This document shows, one piece after another, positions 21,901 to 33,900 of a stretch of 64,000 nt of DNA. Position 1 is the first letter of the stretch, and every line of letters begins with the position of its first letter. Made by a program: the position numbers and the translations under genes. The DNA is from Candidula unifasciata (lineage: Eukaryota > Mollusca > Gastropoda > Stylommatophora > Geomitridae). The stretch lies in assembly GCA_905116865.2 (NCBI GenBank), contig CAJHNH020008450.1, positions 229,501 to 293,500 of the forward strand, read 5' to 3'. Under the pieces are notes generated by a model, which was given only the letters and a program-made list of their open reading frames with translations, was not told where the DNA came from and searched no databases.

Positions 21901-24900
21901 AAGCATTCTGAACCACTGAGGTTTAAGCATTCTGAACCACTGAGGTTTAAGCATTCTGAACCACTGAGGTTTAAGCATTCTGAACCACTGAGGTTTAAGC
22001 ATTCTGAACCCCTGAGGTTTAAGCATTCTGAACCACTGAGGTTTAAGCATTCTGAACCCCTGAGGTTTAAGCATTCTGAACCACTGAGGTTTAAGCATTC
22101 TGAACCCCTGAGGTTTAAGCATTCTGAACCCCTGAGGTTTAAGCATTCTGAACCCCTGAGGTTCACTGCTGCAGCTACCACCCACATCCAGTCATCTCTA
22201 TCACTCGCCTTCTCTGGGATGTTCTCTATTTACATTTCAAAGCTTAGATACTATTTTCCGTTGTGTATCCCCCATGTGGGTTCTGAGGCCCTATTGTGGG
22301 GAAAACATGAACAGACCCACTGCCTACCCAAAAGCATGTTGTAAAAGTCGACTAGTTGGGAGTTTCCTTCGAAGTCGGAGTGCATCTGCCTGAGAAGCAA
22401 GGAACCAACAGTCTGGATACATATGAGTCAGAGCTGTAAAACGGATGCACACGCAACACTCAGGTTCTGGAACGGGATTACAGTCCAAAAGTGGAGGAAC
22501 AACCAGAACTTTCTGCCAGAGTTTACAGCTGGTGAACGCAAAGAAGAAGAAGAAAGTTCTGAGTGCCACCATTTGGTCACCTTCACAGATACACTTTTGC
22601 TGTGTGGCTGCCCAAAAGCCTACTGTACTTCAGGGAGTGTCATTCCACTGTGGTATACCAGGAAATGAAACTGGGATAAACTTGCTAAAGGTAGGAAGAC
22701 AATGCAATAACATACTTTGAAGACAAAAATGGCAATCTAGTCAGTCTGTCAGGAGTAAACAGAATGTGGTCAGAGATAACTACCACTTACTTGACCAGCA
22801 TGTACAGGTCATTATTCTATGCATCATGATAGGGCATAACAAACTTAACAAGCGTATGCACAGGCTTCATCTAAGTAGTTTACAATTATGCCCATTTGCG
22901 CATGCAAACTGCAGACATGTCCTACAAGTCTGTCCCTTGTACAGCTCACATCAGAAAGGGGAATACTGGCCCAATGATAACAAGTTGTATGGAACTAAAA
23001 AGGAACTCATTAAAAACAGCCGATTTTATCACAAGAACTCGCCTGTTGATTTAACTCAGAGTGCGATCACAAGAGAAAGAATGAAATACAGTTTCATGAG
23101 GACACAAGGTTTTACAAAGGAGGGGGAAGAGGCACCTACCCCATGCTTCGGCTACCAGTCAAGAGGACCAGGGTGTTTCCTTTTGTCTGCTATTTACCCT
23201 TTGACTTGTCCAGCTTGGGAAGCCCTGGCAACTATGCTACATTTATATAATTATTCCTCTGACTGACAGGCATTATTAATATGTTACAGACAAGAGGTTC
23301 TTCTTCTTCTTCTTCTTTTTCTTCATCTTCTTTGTATTCACTGGCTGTGAATTCTGGCAGCAAGTCCTGTTTGTCCATTTGGAATTTTGGCTTTGTACTA
23401 GGACCTGAGTTTTGCTATACGACTGTTTTCCTGGCTTATTTTGTGCAGTTCTTGTTCCCTGCCTCTCGGGTAGTTTTACTCCAACTTCGAGGAAAGACAT
23501 TGATCCTATCTCTAGGATGACTGTGGCCATAAGAGGCTCTATACCAGTCAGGTCTATTGGTAAAAGATGTGTATTTCAATTCTACACAATAAAACCTGGA
23601 CGGTGGAGGTGTATTTCAATTCTACACAATAAAACCTGGACGGTGGAGGTGTATTTTAATTCTACACAATAAAACCTGGACGGTGGAGGTGTATTTCAAT
23701 TCTACACAATAAAACCTGGACGGTGGAGGTGTATTTCAATTCTACACAATAAAACCTGGAGGGTGGAGGTGTATTTCAATTCTACACAATAAAACCTGGA
23801 CGGTGGAGGTGTATTTCAATTCTACACAATAAAACCTGGACGGTGGAGGTGTATTTCAATTCTTCACAATAAAACCTGGACGGTGGAGGTGTATTTCAAT
23901 TCTACACAAAAAACCTGGACGGTGGAGGTGTATTTCAATTCTTCACAATAAAACCTGGACGGTGGAGGTGTATTTCAATTCTTCACAATAAAACCTGGAC
24001 GGTGGAGATGTATTTCAATTCTTCACAATAAAACCTGGACGGTGGAAGTGTATTTCAATTCTTCACAATAAAACCTGGACCTTGAGGTTTATTTCAATTC
24101 TTCACAATAAAACCTGGACGGTGGAGGTGTATTTCAATTCTTCACAATAAAACCTGAACGGTGGAGATGTATTTCAATTCTTCACAATAAAACCTGGACG
24201 GTGGAGGTTTATTTCAATTCTTCACAATAAAACCTGGACGGTGGCGGTGTATTTCAATTCTTCACAATAAAACCTGGACGGTGGAGGTGTATTTCAATTC
24301 TACACAATAAAACCTGGACGGTGGAGGTGTATTTCAATTCTTCACAATAAAACCTGAACGGTGGAGATGTATTTCAATTCTTCACAATAAAACCTGGACG
24401 GTGGAGGTTTATTTCAATTCTTCACAATAAAACCTGGACGGTGGCGGTGTATTTCAATTCTTCACAATAAAACCTGGACGGTGGAGGTGTATTTCCATTA
24501 ACATCACGCCGGCTGCCTCAACTTTCCAGAACTGTACCAGGTACCCATTTAAGGCTGGTGTCGTTCTCGAAACCAAAGTCTGGCTCCGCGCGGATACTGA
24601 CTCACAACACTGGGATCCACAAGCCAGCATCCAGCTGCTATACAAAAGGGCAGGTGACAGGGTGTGTTGTTTCTTCTTCTTTTGTTCGCTTGAAATAGAT
24701 TATATATATCTGCAATGTTGTCTCTGGTATGAACTTCACTGTCTTTTGTAATTCACTCAGCGAGCCGTAAAGTTAGACCTGCATCGATGTTTCTCTTGGC
24801 CAAAAATGTTGCCTTAATATGTTGTATTGGAGACAGTCTTGGGGGACATGATCTGTTGTTTTAGGTGCCAACCCACATGTGCACATGGCTTATTCGCCGA

Positions 24901-27900
24901 TTTTAAATTGTGTGTACGTGTGGCTGCGAAGTCCCTTGTGTCCTGTTCTAAGGCGTAGAATAATAACTTGCTCTAGTCTGTCCATAAAATGGTAATCGTC
25001 TGGTTTTGGTGGCTTTCTTATGTTTGTGTTGTTGTTTCAGCCCAGCACATCCAATTTCAGCAAATCCTTAATCAGACACCTCTCTCAGTCTCTTAACATG
25101 CACTTTAAGAGGCAATGGATCTATCCACTTCCCAAAATGGACCCCAGGACCCTCACAGGGAGGAGTCACTGTAATACTAGAATAGTTTTGTGTACACAGG
25201 TCCTGAAACAGGCTGACTGGTCTGCTGGATGACTATCATGTTTTGTGTACACAGGTCTTGAAACAGGCTAACTGGAATGCTGGATGACTATCATGTTTTG
25301 TGTGCACAGGTCCTGAAACAGGCTGACTGGTCTGCTGGATGACTATCATGTTTTGTGTACACAGGTCTTGAAACAGGCTAACTGGAATGCTGGATGACTA
25401 TCATGTTTTGTGTGCACAGGTCCTGAAACAGGCTGACTGGTCTGCTGGATGACTATCATGTTTTGTGTACACAGGTCTTGAAACAGGCTAACTGGAATGC
25501 TGGATGACTATCATGTTTTGTGTGCACAGGTCTTGAAACAGGCTAACTGGTATACTGGATGACTATCATGTTTTGTGTACACAGGTCTTGAAACAGGCTA
25601 ACTGGTATGCTGGATGACTATCATGTTTTGTGTACACAGGTCTTGAAACAGGCTAACTGGTATACTGGATGACTATCATGTTTTGTGTACACAGGTCCTG
25701 AAACAGGCTAACTGGTATGCTGGATGACTATCATGTTTTGTGTACACAGGTCCTGAAACAGGCTAACTGGTATGCTGGATGACTATCATGTTTTGTGTAC
25801 ACAGGTCCTGAAACAAGCTAACTGGTCTGCTGGATGACTATCATGTCTGCTAACAGAAAAACCAACATGGCTGCACCAACACGACATTCCTGATATGTAC
25901 ACAGATAGTTTAGCAGAAGGCATGGTACCAGGAAGGAGGGCAGGGGCTGACCAACATGAAGATGGGCACAGGATATAAGTGACTCCTTGAGTATGAAAGT
26001 ACATGAGGCAAGAGAGCTGGCGAGAGACTGAGTATCTTTCACTCAGACCGTGATGACAGCAATGTTCTGCAAAGGACCTGCTACATGATGATGGTGATAC
26101 AGATAATTTAGCAAAGTATTAGTAACGGAAAAGTGAAACATCCACTCACCATGGTACTGCTCACAAAAAATCTATTATTGCATATCTGACTGAAGAGTTT
26201 CAAGCTTTCTTCCAGACGATTCTGCAAAATCAAACATCATCACAAAACCTTTTTTAAACAAAAAAAAAACATCAATTACCACCATCATCAACGGGATAAT
26301 AAACATGTTTGTTATTGGCAACCGTGTGAATGCCAGAGGGTACCCAAAGAGATGGAACAATCACAACAACATCTTAGGATGAACACAGAAGAAGAAGAAG
26401 AATCACAAATGTAAAACCAAGTTAACACAAGGAGATAGAATCTAAGCAGCTGAAATACAGTAAATGACAGTATTAAACAAGCTACTTCCTCAGTGCTGTC
26501 TTAACAATGGGTCAACTGGGCACTTGCCCGGGAGCTCCATAAGCAAAGCGACCCCATACTAATCTGTGTATGTTAAATGTCTTTAAAAAAATGTGTCCCT
26601 GTGTGGCTTCTGGGACCCCATTGTCGGGGGGTGGGGGGTAGACTCACTGCCTCCCCAAAAGCATGTCATAAATGGACTAATTGGGATCTTTTTCCGAAGT
26701 CAGAATGCATCTGCCCGAGTGGCTAGAAAACACCCAACCGTACACAAGTAAGACAGTAAAATGGATGTACACACAAAACTCAGACTCTGGCACAAAGCCA
26801 ATGAATGAACAACCAGGACTTTCTGCTCAAGCCTACAGCTGGTGAGCAAAAAAGAAAAAAAAATCTCATTCCTGTGAGCACTAGTTGTAGGGGCCCCAGC
26901 ACACTGGTTTCCCCAGAGACCTTTAATGCTGTTTATATGGCTCTATAGTTTCTCTCAATGCCTTTACTTCTCAAAATAAATCGCAGAAAAGTCTAAACAA
27001 CCTATTTAAAGAGAATGAGAACTTCACAGCTGCACATCAGCGACCAGGTCGCCCACTGTCAGGACAGTATTTGGGTCTATCCTTTTTTATCAAATCAACA
27101 CTGCAACAGTTCTCTTCACAGCTACTTGGTGGTGAGCGATGTTAAGCTATTTCATATGGCATACATAGCTTAGTCACAATTATAACCTAAAGCTTCCAGC
27201 TTCGGGGATACTGGTTGAAGGCCACTGCCAGGTACTGAACCCATGTTTTGGTATCCAAAGGTGCTAACTCCTATGCCACCCAAAGTTGTCAAGCCATTTA
27301 CACATCGCTCTGTAAGTCGCAAGTTCATTTCACAGGCAGCACTATTCAATTAACTATTCGATTCACTTGTATAATTTTCATCGAGATTCCTGCAGGTCAT
27401 CACTGGCTGGAGCTACAGTGTTCGTGCTTTGTGTGACGCTCTCACAAGACAGCTAGCTGTTTTGCAGACATAGGTTGATAAAACCCACTGCAATAAAGTT
27501 AATCCTCCTGACTGTAACTTCCATTTTAAGTCCTTCATCTCATATGTCAGCACGGGTGTGTTTCTTCTTCTTCTTCAGGGGGCTGCGAGGTCTCAGGGCA
27601 TGGTGTCTGCCTTGAGTGCTAGAGGGGCTGCGTTTGCGCAGTCAATAGGAGGCTCACTTTCAAATTCAGCTGCGACTCGCTACAGCCATGGTCGGTGTTC
27701 AAAACTGGGCAGTTCCCAGGGTTCACCCAGCCTCTCGGAAATGGGTACCAGAGTTGACACTCTGGGGTGAATGGAGGAATGTCGGTGTAGCTACAGAGTT
27801 ACGTGTGGACAGCAACGACACAGGCGGATAGTTTCTTATCAGCTGTCCGTACTGGTGACAGAGGACTTATGGTTTATAACCGTGTGCAATGATGCTGGTT

Positions 27901-30900
27901 CACATCTCCCAACTTTACCTTTTTTTTTCGAGTGCTAGATGTTTTGGGTTCAATCACCGGTAAGGGTTAGGATTTTTTTCACTTGGACTTGGACTTCTAG
28001 TAATTCCCCCTGGTCTCTGGGTAGTGAGATAGGACGCCAGTGTGCATTGTTGCGCACGTTAAAAATCACTTGACAGTTGGAAATCAAAAAGAGTAGCCTG
28101 GGCAAATTTGGAGTTAAAATCTACCCAAAGTATTTCAGAATTCTCGCCAGTGCTACAGAGCCCGCGCACTGTGCTGTGCTTCCTTGGACTCAGACTTGAG
28201 TTAGAAGAACGATTGAGCACTTATGGGTTACTACCTGTGAGCAATGATACTGATCTGTTGTTCAAACCTTCAACTTCTTCTTCTGCTTAACTTTAACCGG
28301 CTGTAAACCATGGTGGAAAGTTATGATTGTCTCTTTATTTTTGGACTTTATTCTTGTTTCAAAACTTGAGTTTTGCATGCAAATCTGTTTTACAGATCTG
28401 GTTTATATGAATGCAACTCTTAGTTTCTTACCTCTCAGGCAGATACATGCCTTCAAAGGAAACACCCTTAATTAGATGACTTTCACTAAATAATTGTTAG
28501 GGCAGCAGTGGGTTTATTGTTTTGTTTTTTTCCCCTTACAAAGGTTTCCCAAGGTACAAAGGTAGTGAGCATTCTTTGGATCTTTTCTCCAGGCCATGCC
28601 GACGTGGTGTGTAATGAACAGGCAGACAGATTGGCTGGATCTGCACCACTGGGTGGTAAATTGACACATGACAAGGCAGATGTGGTCAAGCCCCTTTGGG
28701 AACAAGCAACTGAATCAGTAGAGAAACAAGATTATTATGGCCTGGAGAAAATGAGGCACCTGGGTGTAATCAGAGGGTTTGGCCAGCTTACTACACTTAG
28801 AGGAAAGGCAAGACGGACATTTAACCAGATTGTGACCGGTACCATCAGTATTGGAACTCTGAAGATGAGGACGGAGCATGCATGGGAATGCCCTAGTGCT
28901 GTGATGTCAATTCTTGACTTAACTCAACTCAAAGGGTTTCCCAGAACCAGGGGCAGATTTAGACTGGATGAGGCCCTACGCTAGACAGATTCCAGAGGCC
29001 CCTGCTGTTTTAAATTACACCAGCCAATCTCAAAAAACTTTAAAATATATATGCCTTTTAAAATGCCTTTTATGATGGAAATATTTGGCTGTTTGATTTT
29101 TAGGAAGGGAAATCAAGAAAGTGTCGACAAAATCACACAAAATATTTTATATAATCCTCTTAAAAGTAAACTGTATTTGTGAACTAACAAACTGACATTT
29201 GTTGAGGCCCCTGCAGACTCTGAGACCCTAAGCTGCAGCTTAGTTAGCTTATGCCTCAATCCAGCACTGCCCGGTGGAGGTGTATTTCAACTCTAAACAA
29301 CAAAACCCAGACAGTGGAGGTGTATTTCAACTCTAAACAACAAAACCCAGACAGTGGAGGTGTATTTCAACTCTACACAACAAAACCCAGACAGTGGGGG
29401 TGTATTTCAACTCTACACAACAAAACCCAGACAGTGGGGGTGTATTTCAACTCTACACAACAAAACCCAGACAGTGGAGGTGTATTTCAACTCTACACAA
29501 CAAAACCCAGACAGTGGAGGTGTATTTCAACTCTACACAACAAAACCCAGACAGTGGAGGTGTGTTTTAACTCTACACAACAAAACCCAGACAGTGGGGG
29601 TGTATTTCAACTCTACACAACAAAACCCAGACAGTGGGGGTGTATTTCAACTCTACACAACAAAACCCAGACAGTGGAGGTGTATTTCAACTCTACACAA
29701 CAAAACCCAGACAGTGGAGGTGTATTTCAACTCTACACAACAAAACCCAGACAGTGGAGGTGTGTTTTAACTCTACGCAACAAAACCCAGACAGTGGAGG
29801 TGTGTTTCAACTCTACACAACAAAACTCAGATAGTGGGAGGGTGTTTGAACTCTACGCAAGACAACATACCATACTAGGGTCCTCAATAAGGCACATGTC
29901 ATATGCACTGATGGCAACTACAAAAAGAACGCATTTCACATTGTCAAAACAATGGATCCACTTTCGCCTCTCCGACCTCTGACCTCCAACATCGTACATT
30001 CTGTGGAATAAAGAAATATAAACAAGTATGTAAATACTTTCTGTCAAATATAAATAAAGAGATTACTACATAAATAAATTGGTGCTGTATTTATATCCTG
30101 CCCCAAAGAGGGAAAATCTACAGGTCACGTGAGAGTCTAATATTTTAGGGGGAGGTAGCTAGGCTGCATGCAGTCGTGGGACCTAGGCTGCATGCATTTG
30201 TAAGACCCAGGCTGCACTTTCTTGTGGGATGTAGGTGGGCTGGGGTTAGGGCCAGTTCTAGATGCTTTGGTATCGTTAAAAGCATCAGAAAGCGGGGGAA
30301 CCCTGTCTTACCACCCTCTAAAATATTGGACTGTCCTGTGACATCATCTGGGGTAGGATATTAATAAAGCACCAATTAACTAAATATATCACAGGTCTAG
30401 CACCACATGCCTGCAGGGCACTGGTGTCAAAGGTTTTCTTCAACCCCTTCGCCGCAGCAACACTAACAACACGGGTCATGACCACAGTGGAATTCTCAAA
30501 AACAACCTTTAACTCTCTGAGTCCCAAGTAACGCATCATGTATTCATAGATTCCTACCTAGAAACCCAATAAACGCAAGATGTGCCCATTTTACATCTCT
30601 CTTGACTACCCCTTGAGCTTGTGATGCTAAACCTCCTGGGACTCAAAGAGTTGAAAACAAAAAAAAGAGCAATAATATTTACTGAGGATGGAGGATTGGA
30701 CAGAGAAATATAAAACAGAACACAGAAGGCCAACAACATAAATTAAATTACCAAATAACCCCATTTCTGAGCCATTAAAATATCAACATACATACAAAGG
30801 AGCAGTGGTAAATGTGCTATTCTTACCAACTTTGTGCTATCAATGTCAAACATGGACAGTCCCAGACAAATGTAAATGTAAAATTACAACATAATGAGAA

Positions 30901-33900
30901 GAAATGTAAAGAAATGCTGCAGGAAAACTTAGAAGAGACAGTCACCAATAAAGAACTAAAAATAATGGTGGGTACAGTACCAGTAAATGATACCATAGAT
31001 CACCAAAGAATCAAATGGTTTGGTTATCTGGTCAGAATGCAACAAAAACAGCCAGTAGCTAGAGCGTACTACATGAGAACAAGGCAAAAGGCTGACAAAG
31101 AAACAGATGGGTGGATGCAGTAAGAGTCACTACAAAGACATAATATGACATTAACACAAGCTACGCAACCAGCAAAAGACAGGAAACTACCTCTAACTCA
31201 TCTCTTCGATGCTTCGCAGCATAAGCAGTAGGACAAAAGGATAAGAAAGAATAATAAATATTTTACAATCGATAAATATTTACGTACATATTATTCTCTA
31301 CTTCTTCCTCTTCATCTGCGTTTGACATAAGTTATGCTAAACACTGAAACCCAGTTCACAAATAGGATTGTGCGTTTAAGGTCGCCCATTGATTTTCCTT
31401 GCAATGTGGCTCTTGGGCCAGATCCAGTCTTTGCTGGGAGAGGTTAGGGCAGTCCTGCAGTATGTGCTCAGGGGTCTGTCTTTCTGCTCCACAATCACAG
31501 GCAGCAGATTCTTTTAAGCCTATCCTGTGCAGGTGTGCTCGAAGACCACAGTGTCCTGTCTGAAGTCTAAGAATTGATGTTTGTTCTTTCCTGTTGAGTT
31601 TGTTTATGCTGGAAATTATTCTCTGAATTTATAAAAATATATTCTTCTTATAGTCCATGCTGTGTTGCATTGGTAGTCATGTCCATCCACATCCTCCTGT
31701 CTCGTGTACTTTTAATCAACTCTGACACAGATGATCATCCATGCCACGATGTCAAACTGGCCAGCATCTTTTCCCTCAGTCTCCCTCTGCCTCTCTTTCC
31801 CCTCCAGTTTTCCTACTGTCACAATGTACTCCAGTTTTCTCCTTCTCATCACATGATCAAAGAATGTTTCTTTTTTTAGTCGGTTTCTTTCATGACATCT
31901 TCATTGCTCTTTTTATCTGTCCAGTGTATTCTCACCAATCTTCTACAAAACCACATCTCCACAGCTTCCAAATAATTTTTCCTCACAATTCATAGGTTTT
32001 GTTTTGAGGTTTTAAACAACGGATCAACATCATGGCACATGGGTAGTAACCCATAAGTGCTCCGTTATTCTTCTTACTCAAGTCTTGAGTCCGAAGAAAC
32101 TCAGCATAGTGCACAGGCTCTGTAGCACGGGCGAGGATCCTGAAATACTTTGGGTAGATTCTTAACTCCAAATTTTGCCTGGGCAGCGCCATTAGGCTAC
32201 TCTTTTCGATTTCTGACTGCCAAGGGATTTTTTTACGTGCATAACAATACACACAGGCGTCCGATCTGACTACCCAGAGACCAGGGGGAATTACTAGAAG
32301 TCCAAGTCCACATGGAAAAATCCCAGCCCTTACCGGGGACTGAACACGGAACCTCTGGCACTAAAGACAGGCGCCATGCCTCGAGAACACGCAGCGCCCA
32401 TATCACTGTCTATAAAGATACAAAAATGTCCAAAAATATATATGTATTGAGTGACTCCTGTCAAGACATTATGACCTTAACTGCTGAGGCTTATGGGAAC
32501 ATTTGACGTCAACTTGGCTTTCAACAAATACCCCCCCCCCCCCCCAATGCAATTTTTAGTTAATATATTCACACCCTAAACTCATGAATATTTGTGCAGG
32601 CATGAAGATAGCCAATAAGCTTAACTATTCATCTCCTAAACAGGCCACTATGGATAAGTAAGAATAGTGACATTTACTGGGAAATCAGCCCTGACCAGAA
32701 ATGGCAGTTTTGTGGCTTCTGTGGGCAATATAATGGTTTTTTTTATTTTTATTAATTAAAAGACCAGTGGCATATCCGGCATTTGACGCAAGACTCATTT
32801 TTGTAAATCAAGTGGACCTCAACGGGGTAAAGAGGTCAATATCAAGTTGGCCACCTTTACTTCCCATTAAAATAAATGGTATCCAATTAAGGCTGGATGA
32901 CCTGGCAACGAAAGTCGGTTCTTAATTTATAACGTACCCCGAACACGAAATCCCCGTGGGAAATCCACAGCTGACCTGACAGTCCATTATTTGAAGGGGT
33001 GGAAGTGTGCTGTTGTGTGGTGCTTTTTTTAAGTGTTCATCTAGTGTCTTCTAATGCTAACCCTAACCCCAACCCTAACCCTAACCCTAAACTTGGCTGT
33101 AGATGAATCGCGAGAAACTACAACCTGAACACCCTAGAATTTATTGGGAATGTCTCCCGTGACGTTGTCGTGACGTCAGGGGTCAGTTATAAATTAAGTA
33201 CTCGAAAGTCATTGGCAGATTCCACCCCATGCTCTTTATGCCGGCAGACATGCAACTAGCTCTATGTCCCCCTGTCACCACGGCTCTGTTTACTTTTCTG
33301 CTTATATAAAATATAAACAAGAACTTCTGTCCATAATCTGTGTTTACAGGCTATCTAACAAGTTCTTTAGCACTTATGGGAATGTCCCGAGTGCTGTGAT
33401 GTCCATTCTTAACACATCAGGACTGGAACTCTTCACTGGCTGCTGAAGATGCGGACAGAGCACTTATGATAATTTCTACCCCCCCCCCCCCCAAGTGCTA
33501 TCATGTCGGTTCTTAGCATATCGAAAGGATGGCACAGGGTAGAATGAAATGGAGGAATAGACTGCAAGTCTTATGTAACATATAAAGGTATAACACGATG
33601 ATGATGATCATCATCATCATGTGCCCTGCCAACTGGCGTAGGTGCTCATACATCTCCACAGATCATGATCCCAGGTTGCCTAGAACAGCTCTCTTGATGA
33701 TATCCCTACATGCCATTGTTTCAGCCCATCCAGCATCATCGCTCTTGGTCTGCCTCTACCCCTCTTTCTACTGATCTTTCCAGTTGTCACGATGTTCTCC
33801 AATGTGTCTCTTCTCATTATGATGATGATAATACTATAATATGCACAGGAAAGAAACAGACTATTATATTTAGAAAGCATACTGGACAATACAAGAGACT

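Noticed and set aside
21553..22344. 263-codon frame with HSEPLRFK repeats
   Set aside because: Produced by a 24-bp minisatellite; all strands are open because the unit is divisible by three.
25187..25847. Possible centromeric or higher-order satellite
   Set aside because: Only about 12 units inside an intron; the two-unit alternation is explained by local duplication.
29251..29982. 243-codon frame with repeated [20 protein letters not shown] units
   Set aside because: A 40-bp minisatellite; the frame is a by-product of the repeat and runs antisense over Galpha exon 6.
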